Assembly: GCA_019914995.1 (NCBI GenBank)
Contig: CM034138.1
Coordinates: forward strand, 496,001 to 560,000
Direction: 5' to 3'
DNA length: 64,000 nt
Source: Acanthochlamys bracteata
Taxonomy: Eukaryota; Streptophyta; Magnoliopsida; Pandanales; Velloziaceae
Each line of letters starts with the position of its first letter. The first letter of the stretch is position 1. The notes under the pieces are model-generated. The model saw only the letters and a program-made list of their open reading frames with translations, did not search any database and was not told where the DNA came from. A program made the position numbers and the translations under genes. Below are positions 23,073-36,414 of the stretch, one piece after another.

Positions 23073-23084
23073 TCAATTTCTCAT
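23073..23084 (-). promoter_or_regulatory. Possible three-codon upstream ORF before the CDC26/TTM3 frames
   Basis: ATG AGA AAT TGA reads on the minus strand immediately ahead of an ATG at 23072 that opens the extended TTM3 frame. If the transcript starts upstream of here, this mini-frame could influence which downstream start is used. The transcription start is not visible from sequence. Confidence 0.25.
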
Positions 23085-23109
23085 GGTCTTTGAAATATAC
23101 TTGAGATTT

Positions 23110-24400
23110 TTGCTCTGATGAAAAGATAGACTGGTTTGTTCTGTTAGTGTGAATCATGGGCCTTAGTCCATATCATAATGGGCCTCCAAAAGTGAATGAA
23201 TTCAAACGCCTACCAGAAAATTAAGAAATTATCAAATTTAATATATAAACCCCCAACAAAGTCCTATGTAATAAATCAAGCTTTAAAAAATGGTTCTTCT
23301 TAATTTGCCTACTACAGCTTTAATATAACCTTGATCTTCAGTTCTTCACATATTCGACTGAGGTTATTCCATGATTAGCGCATACAGGAACTACAGATAA
23401 AAAAATACATCGTCTTTGTTTTACCTTACGTAGTATATACCACATTTCATTGATAGGAAGATGCTAACTGAATTCGGCACCTTTTAGCAGTATTTTTAAT
23501 AATTTTTTATTTTATATTTTTTAATAAATTTTTTTAATCTACAGAATTTTTTTTTAAATATAAAAATTTCAGACCTTATTATTATTTAGTTTTATTATTT
23601 TTTAATAAAAAATAGAAAATCTTTTTATTAAAAATTTATAAATTATTCTTTATTTAAAATTTTTATTTCATAGCACTCTCAAACTTTTACAGAATTTTTA
23701 AAATATTTTTAAATATTAAAAAGTTTTATGTCATTAATTATTTTATTATTTATTTTTGTTATTTTTTAATTAAAAAATATATTTATTTTATTAAAAAATT
23801 TAATTTATTTTTTTATTAAAAAATTTATTTTATAAAGACTTTCAAATATTTTAAAAAATGTCTCAGAAATTCATTGTTCAGTGTAACTTCAAAATAGAAC
23901 TCACAATTACACAAAGGGATGCATTACATCTCTTCTCAAATACAATAAAAAGAATGTACACAAAACAAAAGGGTACTCAAACAAGTACCAGTAGTATTCT
24001 AACACGAAATTCAATAATTACGATCGAGTATAGTATTAGATTGAATTGTTTTTCGAATAATCGCATTACAGAAGAAACACGTCCTCTAACGAAAAAAAAA
24101 CTACATTAGAATAACGCATGAAAAAGAACACATCCTGGATTCCTGGTTGGTAAAACAAAAATTTCTTTCTCTACATATGGACGAGTGTGTACTCTATATT
24201 GCCTACTTAACTTGTAGTTGCCTCACAGATACGCAAAAGGTGCTCCACAAAGAGAAGGGCAGGAGTTGCTGTGAAGCAATGATATCGAAGGACAAGAAAT
24301 TTCCATGCGATTAATTGAGCTTTGTATTCGAGCAACAGTACATATCCTTGAAAGTTGAATCACTACAACATCTCAGCATGCAGCTAGTTGAACGGAAACA
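23110..24400. other. Spacer with AT-rich MITE-like stretch
   Basis: Between the CDC26 start and the PHT4 stop. Positions 23480-23860 are extremely AT-rich with repeated TTTTTAATAAATTT-type words, probably one or two degraded MITEs. The remainder would hold the CDC26/TTM3 promoter and the PHT4 3' untranslated region. Confidence 0.45.
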
Positions 24401-24408
24401 TCAGAACT

Positions 24409-27400
24409 TTAGTGCTGTGAATCGCTTTCTGAAAAACTCTGAGGCTTGCTGCTGGCAAATGCTAACCATACCGCTGCACCAGTTACATAAAAGAAGATAG
24501 ATGGAACGAACAAAGATAGCTACATGCACAAAACAAATCAAAGATTAGGAATGGGGAAAAAGACGATCTCATTAGAAAATGAGGTGCAAAGAAAATTATG
24601 ACTACTGATAGCTTACACTCCATGAGTGGGTTGAATCAAGAAGATATCCTGTCAGAGCAACTCCGACAATTCCAGGTACAGCACCTACAGTGTTGGTGAT
24701 ACCCTGTAGGAAACGGTGAAACAGTCTGATGCTGTCAACCTCTAGAGGAGTTTCTTCACAATTTTTCTACAACAGCTTAACAAAACCTCGATCGTCTCAT
24801 ATTTGAGCAAGGTACTTCGGATAATTGCACATATCTTATGGACTACAAATCAAATCTACCATTATACATAACTTATGTCTAACCTTATGGACTATATTAC
24901 TTCATTGGTGCAAAATGTATAACAGTATGGTAGATGAAGCACAGTTCAGGAACTTGTTATTAGTGGTAACTTCCAAATAAGAAAGAGTTTAGGCATAACT
25001 GAGTTGTATGACATACCAGTAGTATGCTAGCATACTCAACGGAAATGTCTTGATGGGTGCAGTAGAGTCCTTGCAGGAAAAGAATATATACTTTAGAACT
25101 CGGCCTTTAGATAAACTCATGCAACAAGCAAATTACTTAGAATTAAAAAGAAAAGAAAGCACCTGACAAGGCAAAGCTTGAGAGTGCCAAGCCACCTGTA
25201 AGAATTGCTACAACTTCCCATGGTGACAGCCCTAGATCCAAAGAGCAAAGGGTCATGCAAATTGCGGGAGACAGAAAGGCAATCGTTTGGCAAATTTTTC
25301 GAACCTACAAGCCAAGGGAAATGATGCATCAGAAATGAAGACAGCCTTTTATTATCATCGTAACTTGATCTGAGAGCACACTACTTTTATCAAGTTTAAC
25401 TATGCTGGTCAATATCCATGCTCAAAAGGAATGGCATTGTCGTAGAAACAAACCCACCGTCGTAGTTTCAACTCCACTTGCAATCAAATTGTCAGCAAAA
25501 GATGCTGCAACCGAAGTAATTAGGAGTGAACCTAGTGGAGGAAGAATTGATACCTGAAACGGTTGTTATGGTGACTTTCGTAAGATCTATATTAAACTTA
25601 AAAGATAATAACAAGAGCGAAATTTAAAAAGAAAAGATTCTTCTATCACAGACTTACCCATGCTGCTTCCATCAAATTTAGGTTCAGTTCCTCACTGCAT
25701 TGAAATAATAAAATCAGCTCAATATCGTCTATAAGGGCATGTTAAAACTTGCCAACAACATTTACTAGAACCTAATGATGGTACATGACTAAATGACCTA
25801 TCAGTTTCTTCAGAGTGTTTTTACTTGATTATAATGACTAGAAACAGAAGAGAATAGACATGTATACAGAATCGCATACCTAAAGTATGTTGGTAACCAA
25901 GACAGACATGTGTAATGGCCCCAACTTCCACAGAAGTGAGCATAAATCATTGCCCATACTGCTTCACTCTTGAAGAAAGCCTTCCAGGGAACATCCTATA
26001 GCAGAAGAAGCTGTAAGAGAGTCATTTTCTTCTTCATAGCCATGGACAAATATTAGATGAAAAATCAATATAAAAAATTCAACGTTATAACAAGAGCCTA
26101 CATGTCTCTTTACTAAATTCTTAAAAGAGCAAAGTTCTTGAGGAATTTCATGGTTATCTTTTATTCCTAATCAGATAGCCTAGCTACTCAGCAGGTATAA
26201 CAAAGAAATTTATTTAATTCCAGTACTGGAACAAAGTATCTTGTGAAAACGTCAATATCCTCTCCTTCCCAATTCATCTCATTGAGCATTAGTACTCATC
26301 TTATTTCCTACCACTAGACGCTGCTATTATGGCCTAATTTCAATTTTTATCTGCTAACACAGAAAGCATACAAGCAGGCAGGCAGTACAGGCATGAATTC
26401 GCATGGCTAGACTTCAACTGGATCATCATGCATAAAATCATAGGCTCTCAAAGCAGGTTCTGGAATTTGTTTGACTTGGACTCAAGTCAAAAGTCACAGA
26501 AAAATGACTGCTGATTTTATAATTGATATTCATCTTCTAGGAATACTCAAATTACATAAAACAGATAAGCAGAGTAGCGTCCACAAGAACCATTGTACCT
26601 TGACTGAATCACCCAGTTCACTCAATGATCGATCCCTTAACTTGCTAATAGATGTAAAAGAAGAGTTGCTCAAGAAAGTTCGCTCTGGACCTGTAAAGGG
26701 CCATCAGTGATATTCAAAAGTTTCCAAAAAGAGAAATTTGGTTATTTCACCTTCACAACTGAAATAATAAGGAAAAAGAAACACATACACATCACGCAAG
26801 GACCATCTATATCAAATTCTAAAGCATTTATATACCGTTTCTCATTCCTCAGTTTGCAAATGCAAACTAGTAATATTTTAGAGGGACAAGGGCGTAGAAG
26901 TTCAGTGTAAGCTAATCAGATATTAGTGGCTGAAAATTTTCTTTCTAATTTTATTACCTAAAAACGTACTTATTTGTCAGGTTACTCTGTCTAAAATAAA
27001 TCTTGCATCTTCCCTTTTGAGCGACTCATTCAGCATATCTATAACCATCTTAGACAAACATGCTGATATGATGGTAAATAAATAAGACCAACGTAGGAGC
27101 CTAAATCTCAGAAAGCAGTATTATCTTATCTTACCGAATATATCGAGGCCCTCAATCAATGATTTCCCTTCCTTCAAGAGTTCAAATCCCAAACACCTTA
27201 TACAAACAAAAACAAGCATAAATCAAACCTTCGTTAAACATTCATTAGGCCACATATGATAATGCTGAGCATTTCCGTTAATCTTAAAATATTTTATGCA
27301 AGAAAATCAAAATCCAGAGGTACAATGTAACTTGATATTTTTCTTACATAAGCATGTGCAAAACAAGTTACACAGGCAAAGATGGTTAAATCTAAAGCTT

Positions 27401-29886
27401 TAATATCAAAACTTCACTTACCAAATGATACCAATAATACCAAATGTGTAAAAGACAGACTCCCAGCCAAAGTTTTGGATGAGGGGTGGCGCCAAGAGTA
27501 GCCTGTAGGTTTAAGCAAACAATTGTAAATGAAAATTGCAATGCTCAGTTCCTATTTCTACATTTCTCAGTAAATATATAATACATCTAAGAGTAGGTCC
27601 CATATGCTACCGAATACAAATGAAATAAAGAAGAGGCAGGCATTTTTGTATGCCTAAATGCCTATAGACATAAACGGCAACAAGTGCTAATAAACTTCAA
27701 CAGTAAATAGCTGAAAAGCACCACACAGCTATAGGAAATCATCTCAAAATTTATTTTGATCTTAGAAATAACAGAAGTAAATTAAGTAACTTCAGACAGA
27801 TTAACCATGAGCTTTCAGCAATAATATATCTAAATTTTACAGAACTAATAAGGTAGAATCTCCTGTGTCTCAATATTGGAGATTTGGGGACAAGTGTATG
27901 CCCAAAGTCAATCACAGTGCATGATAGCTAGTTCAGGGAGATATATTACTTTCATCAAGGGAAATCTATTATTTGAAGTAGCTGGACGTAGATGTAAGCA
28001 GCATACAACAGGGCTGGAGCTTATTTCAGAATGGTTAGTGCAAAAATTATTTGATGAGTTAAGTGTTACGATCCTCTAATACAAAATGCAAGAAAGCAAG
28101 CGCTGGTCGTATAAGACTATAAACCTAGAGTCACGCAAAAATAATAAATAAATAATAATAATAAATAAAACATACCCAAGGACACTTCCTATGCTCAAGC
28201 CACCAAAAACCACACCCACAGCCCTGGAGCGTTCTTGTAGAGGTACAGTTCTGCGTTCAATTTAAAGGCTAACCACATAAGTAAAGAACAATTTCCAACT
28301 TGAAAAAGTTAAAACAGATGGAATACTGTAAAGGCTGCAATGGAACCAAAGAGAAATTATGATATGATACTCATGGCAAGTATCAGTCTATATGTGCTTA
28401 AAATGTAGAGAGAACCATCATACAAAGTAAAGAAGTATTCAAACTCCTGATTAAATAGAAATGAGCAATCTCCCAGAAAAAGTTGAAGCAGAACTTAACG
28501 GACCTTGCAATCATGTCAGTGGCAGCTGATGGGGAAACCCCTTCACCTATTCCCACCTGCATCAGAAAATAGGGGGAAAAAACTCCATTACAATGGTTGG
28601 AGCTTCTTACTGCAAGTAAATGGCATCACTATATCATGAATTATATTCCATAATCTATGAAAACACTTATATGATAGACAATTAGCCCATTATATATCTC
28701 ATTTCTAAAAATTTTATGAACTAAATTGAATTTTTCCAGTAAGACTCTAAGTACATTATTTTTCATTTAATAGTTACCATATTAGATACAGTTTATGTAA
28801 GCATTGTAGTGATAAAAATTGCATTTAGTAGAATGAATAATGGCATGGTTGCTTAAATATAGTAAAGACAAAAGAAAAGCATTGCTAGTGTAAAGGTCCT
28901 AGTCGAATCATTTGCATTAAGTTACCAAAATTCTAGATAAAACTAGTCCAGGCATGAACCCAGCTGCAAATGGGACAAGCGCTGTCGCCAAAGACCAAGC
29001 CAGCACTCCAACTCCAAGGACTTTCCTACATTACAGAATCTGATAAGCAATCTAATAAGCCTGAAAAAACACACACCAGGACCATATGTCTGTCTAATAT
29101 CGCATATAAGCTGAGTTCATAATATACCAACCTCCCTCCAAAAATTTTCGCAAGCCATCCACCTGGCAATTGACTTAAAGCATATCCCCAGAAGAAAGAA
29201 GATTGAACAAGGCCAGAAGTTGATGAGCTCCAACCAAACTGATGCGACATTGGAATGATTGCCACACTCAAGTTTACCTGTACAAAATGGAAGGCATAAG
29301 CAGTAACATGGCATGACAGTTGTGTACCAACAAGGAAGCTTTTATACTAGAGTTCGAAACTCACTTTTACTTCTTTGAAAAAGGAAATCAAATTTTTAAT
29401 TGATACCAAGCACAAGTAGCGCTAAATGTAACACGAACATCAAATTGACAACAAAATTCAGCAAAGTGATGCAAATTCAGTAAGGGGAGAACAGCTGTAA
29501 CTTGCCTTATCCATGTTGCAGACGACGAAAGCGAGAGAGCTGGCACCAATAAGCTTATACCTAAGCGGCAACTGTTGTAAAGGCGGCAATGGCCACTTCC
29601 ACTCCCAAACTTCATCTCCTAATTCTTTCTCTCCTTTAATAACTCCGTTAACAACTTCTTGCTTCAAAGCCTTCCTGGATCCACTACCACCACTACCAGC
29701 TCCGTCTCCACCGGAGTAGACACGAAGACTAATCAATCGTTGAGTACGGAAAGAAATAACGCCGGTTTGACGGAGCGATACGGCGGCGGGAAAACTTCCG
29801 TTGGATGTCAATAGGTAGTAGCAGCCGTTACTATTGCTCAATGGAGAGAAGGTCAGAGCAAGATTTTTGGAAGCCATTGAAGGCAA
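24409..29886 (-). CDS. PHT4: Plastid-type PHT4 anion/phosphate transporter (major facilitator superfamily)
   Basis: Fifteen exons give 543 aa: 29886-29506, 29277-29132, 29025-28926, 28556-28504, 28250-28176, 27502-27422, 27196-27135, 26690-26599, 25995-25880, 25694-25658, 25553-25458, 25304-25163, 25069-25017, 24703-24617, 24519-24409. About 100 N-terminal residues rich in Ser/Arg look like a transit peptide. The MFS core follows: CNMDKVNLSVAIIPMSHQFG, QSSFFWGYALSQLPGGW, SRILVGIGEGVSPSA, GSWGHYTCLSWLPTYF, GLYCTHQDIS, GITNTVGAVPGIVGVALTG. The PHT4 family carries Pi and other anions across plastid or Golgi membranes. I cannot separate PHT4;3 from PHT4;5 by eye; neighbours (TIP1, PHOX, MGDG synthase) favour the PHT4;5 lineage. 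Intron 1 must be GC-AG (29505 GCAAGT). ATG at 29877 is an alternative start. Confidence 0.93.
29278..29505 (-). other. GC-AG intron (non-canonical donor) in the PHT4 gene
   Basis: Exon 1 has to end at GAT AAG and exon 2 to begin at GTA AAC TTG to give the conserved CNMDKVNLSVAI. The bases after AAG are GCAAGT, matching the known AG|GCAAGT consensus of GC donors. The acceptor is TTTTGTACAG. No GT donor in the right phase is nearby. Confidence 0.85.
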
Positions 29887-29899
29887 ACAGATGAAAATT

Positions 29900-31034
29900 T
29901 TCTATTGCTCGCCGTTTGATTTTTTACTTTTAATTTCCGATTGTTTTTCGTGTTTGTTGGTTGATTGATTTAGAATTTGTAATAGAGAGAAAGAGAGTGA
30001 ATGGATGGAGCGGAGAGAGCCAACGAGACTGAGCGCGGGCTGAGCGACGAACGAATTACCGGCCACACATGCACGGGCAAAATACAAAAACAACAGAAAG
30101 TAAGCAAACACGACTTCAAATTAGTTGCGGAAATTGTCACTTAAATGAGTTTTAGTGAAGATCGGTCCAAATAGCTTAAATTGAGTTCCGGAGAGGGCCA
30201 TAGATCTAAATTTGCTAATATATTTCAATATACGCTCTATTATGCAATTTAAATGAAGGACGCTGAGTTGCCTCGTCATCAGGACGTGACTTTAAGGCTT
30301 GTTATGGGTTGGATTGGTCAATAAAGCCCAATGGGCCTGCCGTTGTTTTAGTTATTATTTCAGAAGCCTATTATGGAGTCGTCCGTTAAGTGTCTAAAGT
30401 AAGAAGGTTTTTTTATAGAAGTTATCAAAAATTTTTGAAAACTAAAGTTATTTCTTTTATTTTTACAATAACAACAAATATATATATATATAATTATGTG
30501 ATATAATTTATCTATACTAAAATTTTATTGAGATAAAAAATAAATCTAAATGGTGAAATGAAATGGAGTGCGAAACAATTTCCATCTAAACATAAGGCGT
30601 CTCCTGCCTCTCAGGAAGAACAAATAATCAACAACTGGTTTATCATTCTTGAAGAACAGCTATAAGAAAAGATTCCCACAGGCATTCGAGCTTTGAGTAC
30701 TAGAGAAATTCAGTGACGGGTTCTAACAGAAACTCATAGAACTTTTGCAGAAAGAAATGTTTTATCATTGATGATACGGCTTTAAATAAGTGACCGCTAC
30801 ATGGAAGGTTTCTTTGTGAACTTACAAGAATCATTCGTCATTATCGCAGTAATATAAGACTGTTTCTAAGGAAATATTATGTTTTTCTCCTCCAGCAAAA
30901 CATCGAGCTCAGCTTGAAATCTTTAGATAAAAGCTGGGGTCTACATACGAAAATTTTCTATCACTCCCCCGGTAAAGGGGAAGTGATTGACATCACAGTT
31001 TTAGTTTGGTATGGTGAGGAAGTCTTCTTCGATC
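29900..31034. other. Spacer: PHT4 promoter and H+-PPase 3' region
   Basis: Contains the PHT4 5' flank and an AT-rich patch (30430-30550, with TATATATATA). The last part, up to 31034, is probably the 3' untranslated region of the H+-pyrophosphatase. No gene seen. Confidence 0.45.
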
Positions 31035-34000
31035 TTAGAAGATTTTGAACAGAATGCCACCATGCACGGCGAAGAATGGTGCAAAGACGAGTGATTCAAC
31101 AGCCATGAGCTTGATGAGAATGTTGAGTGATGGACCAGAAGTGTCTTTGAGTGGATCTCCAATGGTGTCGCCAATCACAGCAGCCTTGTGGGGATCTGAT
31201 CCCTTAGGTCCAAGAGTCCTAGCATGCTCAGATGCTCCAGCCTTTACAATATAGAAGTAGATTATATGGCAGCTTAAAAAATTCGTCTACAGAAACAAAC
31301 CCAAATTTGAAGGGAAAATACCTCAATATACTTCTTAGCATTATCCCATGCACCACCAGTGTTGGATGCAGAAATAGCAATCTGTACAAGGTACATTAAG
31401 GAAATGATGAATATAAGAGAATTAGGTGATCAACTGATGAAATATAAATGTTACCAACCTGGACACCAGAAACGAGAGAACCAGCAAGAACACCTGAAAG
31501 AGTTTCAACTCCAAACAAGGTTCCAACAATTAAAGGTGTAAGTATGACAAGAGCGCCTGGAGGAATCATCTCCTTGATAGAGGCATCAGTAGAGATCTTA
31601 ACACAGGTAGCATAATCTGGCTTTGCGGTGCCCTCCATAAGACCAGGAATGTTGTTGAACTGCCTGCGGACTTCCTCAACCATCTTCAGTGCTGCACTGC
31701 CAACACTCTTCATGGTCATAGCGGAAAACCAGTACGGAAGCATAGCTCCAACAATAAGCCCAATAAAGACTTTGGGGGTCAAAACATCAACAGTTGAGAT
31801 TGCTGCTCGGCTAACAAAGGCTCCGAAAAGTGCAAGTGACACCAAGGCAGCTGAACCAATTGCAAAACCCTGAATTTAAAGGACCAGCATGTAAGTATTT
31901 CTTCAGTTTGAGAAAATCAGAAAATAAGGTTTCACTCAAATCTACTCATAATTCAGTAGTGATAACGATTCATACTATTAGTTCTTTCAAACGCTGCTAG
32001 AAATATGGCAGGATGATTAGAATATAACATAGACGATACATGCAGATATGGTAATACCATAATGGTAACTCCTAAAAACCAGTGCTCATACCTTTCCGAT
32101 GGCTGCTGTGGTGTTTCCTGCAGCATCCAAAGCATCAGTTCTCTCACGAATCCTGTGGCTCATACCAGCCATCTCTGCAATGCCTCCAGCATTATCACTA
32201 ATGGGGCCATATGCATCAATAGCAAGTCCAGTAGCGATGGTGCTCAACATTCCAAGAGCTGCGACGGCAATTCCGTACATGGCAGCAAGGCTGAAGCTCA
32301 CAAAAATACTAACGGCAATAGCAAAGATGGGAATAATGACAGACTTATATCCCAAGGCTAGTCCAAAGATAACATTAGTGGCAGCTCCAGTTCTGCAGGA
32401 ATCAGCCACATCTTGCACAGGGCTGTATGATAGCGACGTGAGGAATATCAGAGAAAATATTTTAGGGAATGGGGAAATTATACCCAAAAGTTAACACGAA
32501 GGAGAAACAGATGAAAAATTGTTACCTGTATGCATTGCTTGTATAGTATTCAGTGACGAAGCCAATGATCAGACCTGACCACAAACCAACTGCTACACAG
32601 AAGAACAACTCCCTGGCCAAAATCAGGCACAAAAGATGATAAGATGACACAGAAAAGAAAAACAGATTTTCACGTACATGAGATGAAGTAACTATTTACT
32701 TCTTACCAGTTCTTCACCTCCTTCTGGACGCCAAAATTGAAGATTGTGAAAGATGACGGAAGGGCAACCCAGCTAACAATTGCAATTCCAATGGTCATAA
32801 GAGCAGTAGAAATGATCAGCTGCCTCTTAAGTGCAGGCTCAATATCCTTGACCTGCTTTATCTCAAAGAAGTCGGTTGCAAATAGAGTTGTAATTAAACA
32901 AACAACTATTCCCATTGAGCTAATGAGCAGGGGGTACAGCATTGCAGTCAGGTCATGGTAAATCCCAAAGGAAGAAATAGATGCAACAACAAGGGCTGCA
33001 CAAGAAGACTCTGCGTATGAGCCAAAAAGATCCGAACCCATTCCAGCAATATCACCAACATTGTCTCCAACATTGTCAGCAATCACCTACAGACATAAGA
33101 TATGTGAAAAAGTCATCTCATATGAACATAAATATTGAGACAAACTAGAAAGAGCTGAGGACGCAGAATAGAAAACTAAATTATTTTGCGATAACGTTAT
33201 CCCCCAAGCAAGATGCTTACAGCTGGGTTTCTTGGATCATCCTCGGGAATGTTTCTCTCAACTTTGCCAACAAGGTCAGCACCCACATCAGCAGCTTTTG
33301 TGTAGATTCCACCACCAACCCTCCCAAAGAGAGCCATTGATGACCCACCAAGACCATAACCAGTAATGGCCTCAAAAAGTCCTTCCCAGTCATCACCATA
33401 ATAAAGCTTGAATAAGTTGATGGCAATGTAGAGCACCAGAAGCCCATTGGCAGCAAGCAAAAAGCCCATCACAGCACCAGAACGGAAAGCAGCAATAAAA
33501 GCTTTTCCAACACCCTTTCTTGCCTCTAGTGTTGTCCTGGCATTTGCATATGTTGCAATCTTCATGCCAAGGAAGCCAGAGATCACTGAGGTGATTGCAC
33601 CAAGCAAGAAAGACACTGTGCTGAAGACAGCATTAGCAAGTGCAGGCTTGCAATATTTCTTCTTGGTGTAGGTGCAAGGCTGAGCTTTTGTGCTGAAACC
33701 TTCCACAGACCCAAGAAACAGGAAGATAAGAACAGCAAAAATAACCATGAAGATACCAACATATTTGTACTCCGTATAAAGGAAAGATGTAGCTCCTGTC
33801 ATGAATACAAAAGTTTTATCAGAAAGTGATTGTCAAGACAAAGTAAGAAACCTTTAAATGAAAATGAAGCAAAACAGCTCAGAAAAGACTGCTTTTGACC
33901 AAGGGCGTGTTTACCAACACCCCAAACTCCACTTCCCTCAAACTCAAGTTTCACATAAATACATATAAAAATTAAAATAAAATTTTTTTATCAATAAAAT

Positions 34001-35810
34001 TTTTTAAAAATTCAAATTTAACACTTACTATAAATATATAATTAATATAAAATTTTATTTTTTATTAAATATTTTTAATTTTTAATTTTATTTTTTAAAT
34101 TTATTTCCTAAAAACTCCACTTCACTCAAAACTCCACTTCCCACCCCCTTGGTAAACACGCCCCAAACATAAGAGTTAACTCATAAGGCACTTCTCCCAA
34201 ATTGCCTGATATGCTCTAAAATTCATAAAAAAAGATCCCAGCTCATTCTCTTCCTACATTTTTTGGAGCTATGAATTAAGTGGTTATCAGTAGATGCACT
34301 TTCTAAAAATATCAATCTGTTGATTCAAATTGTTTTTTGACTTCTAAATTCAGTTTTTAGCAAGAAAGAATGCATGTTGTTTATCACAAATTAAAGTGAG
34401 TCTCCAAAGTGTAGATCTAAACATCAACCAGAAAGATGAAGATATCTTCATCTAAACAAATGTTAGAATTGTCTTCAAATTCAAGAGCATTTAACCTAAG
34501 GGAATATGTTAAGACAGATTCTCAAAACTACAATAAAATAAAAAAAAAAGGTTAATGACGACAGATTCACAAAAATTATGTCAATGTTCAAGCACATGAA
34601 AACATAAATAACTCCAACAATCCTTCATATGAAGGGACCAACAACCAGAATAAAAATATTGAGCATGAATCATTGTGAAGCAACCATGTACTTATACTAG
34701 AAGATGTGCCAGATCCAGATCTAGAGAAGGTTAAATCATCATAACATCAGACACTGACTGAATGCATACAAAAAAATGTAGACAATGGAAGCAAGATGAC
34801 ACCTGGCTAGAGTTAAATGCAAGACTTATACCATTAAAATAAAGCAATCAGACTTTTCATATGTACCAGTCCAACACATGGATGTTAGAATTGTCTGTAT
34901 ACATATATTAGATCTCAACCAACTTCCAGTAAATCCAAAAACACCCACACGAACTTAAAGATTTCTGTGTATCTTTAGAGATTTCTGTTAATCTGTAAAC
35001 TATTCCCTGATTACAGAAAGGGCATTGTTTACTACTTGACACCTTTATGCAACAATTTTCAACCAAAACTTAACAAAATGCAATGGTTTTACTCAACCAC
35101 CTTGTCTTCGTGATTATACTTCAATGTTGATTTGCGCAGATATATTAGCTAACAATATAGCTAAACATGTAGTTATTTAGATGTCAAAGGTAAACATTGC
35201 CAAGAATCAGTTAGCATAAACAAAGAAACAAATATAACCATTGAAATCCTCCAATACAAAAAACCAATATCAATGGAAAAGAAAAACAGAATCCAAAGCA
35301 GAAGAGTTTGCAAAGAAATACTATAATACCACACAAAACTTCCGCCCTAAAATTGAACTAGCTTGCAATACTAAGACGCTATCCATCTGGAATATTTTAA
35401 AGTTCTAATCCTTTTAACCAGCTAGCCACTGAGATCCAAAACGCAACCCGAACCGCGGAAAACCAAACTCAGCAAATTATAAACAAAGAAACAAACACTT
35501 CTCGTTTCCAGATCTACAGCAACTTAGTAGTAAGCACTTCGAAATCTCAGACCAGACCTTCAGAGATAGCGCTCTGTATTTCAGCGCACTTAACAACAAC
35601 GTTGTGGTCATTCAACCCTTCTTCTTCTTCAATAAGGTAATCGTTGTGCCCGTTCTTCTTCCCTCCTGACTGGTTGTTGTTGTTGTTCTCTGGCGACAGC
35701 GTCACTTTCGAAACCAAAACCCATTGAAACAGAGCAAACAAGATTCCGATCACCGCTGCAACAGGTACCAGCACCTCCGTCAACACTTCCGATAGTGTAG
35801 CCGACGTCAT
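31035..35810 (-). CDS. AVP1: Pyrophosphate-energised vacuolar membrane proton pump, type I H+-PPase
   Basis: Eight exons give 767 aa: 35810-35558, 33795-33221, 33086-32707, 32612-32526, 32422-32092, 31869-31459, 31381-31322, 31241-31035. The enzyme couples PPi hydrolysis to H+ pumping into the vacuole. The PPi/Mg site is seen at residues 254-276 ([18 protein letters not shown]), followed at about 279-300 by [19 protein letters not shown], and near the C-terminus by [26 protein letters not shown] at 534-542 carries Ala rather than Lys, typical of the K+-dependent type I pumps. The N-terminal segment has an Asn-run/Lys-rich loop after the first membrane helix, as in other plant vacuolar pumps. 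Intron 1 is long (1762 bases) and carries a well-defined MITE. Confidence 0.97.
33903..34163. mobile_element. Tourist/PIF-Harbinger-like MITE in intron 1 of the H+-PPase gene
   Basis: A 261-base element with perfect 15-bp terminal inverted repeats GGGCGTGTTTACCAA (33903-33917 and, reversed, 34149-34163), flanked by a 3-bp direct repeat CAA (33900-33902 and 34164-34166). The word AACTCCACTTC recurs three times inside. The interior is AT-rich and codes for nothing. The GGGCNTGTTT-type end and 3-bp target duplication suggest a Tourist/PIF-Harbinger derivative, although the usual TAA/TTA target is not seen. Confidence 0.88.
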
Positions 35811-36406
35811 CTCCGTTAACCGCCGCCGATTATCGGAAAAATTTAACAGAGAATGAGAGAAGATTCAGGAAATGGTAAATTCCGGTCACAAAATAGATTG
35901 TAGCTGTTAGGGCTCCAGGGACTTTATAGCAGCCGCGTGAAGGATAAGAATGGCGCGTGAGGTTATCGTTTCTACTGACGTGCATTTCGTTCTAAACCGA
36001 GCTCAAGATATGTATACCCAGCACCATACTAACCAATAAAAACAAACAGAACAATTGTTAAACAACGTGTAACGTATCGAATGGATAGGTAAACTGTTTC
36101 GTGTATGAGATTAATGTACATGATTGAAATATTTGGATAGTTGTTTGAGCCGCGGGGTAAACCGTAATCGGAGAGACAGACAGCTTAAAACTACAGATAA
36201 ACGATCAGCAACACAAAATACCATACGTAGCGAATAAAATTTGGACACATCGCATATCTCTAAACGAATACAGTTGAGCAGATAACATGCCAACCTTTTA
36301 TTTGGTGTTTAGTGTTTGAATAGTGAGTAGAATATAAATTGGCCTCCGTCGTGGTGACGAGGACGGTGGGGAAAGGATAACAGTAATTATTGGTAAGAGA
36401 AAAGGG

Positions 36407-36414
36407 TATATTCG
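36407..36414. promoter_or_regulatory. Candidate P1BS (PHR1-binding) element upstream of the H+-PPase gene
   Basis: GTATATTC fits GNATATNC, the site bound by PHR1-type phosphate-starvation regulators. It lies about 0.6 kb upstream of the H+-PPase ATG. In AT-rich DNA such an 8-mer is expected by chance every few kb, so this is only suggestive. Confidence 0.25.
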
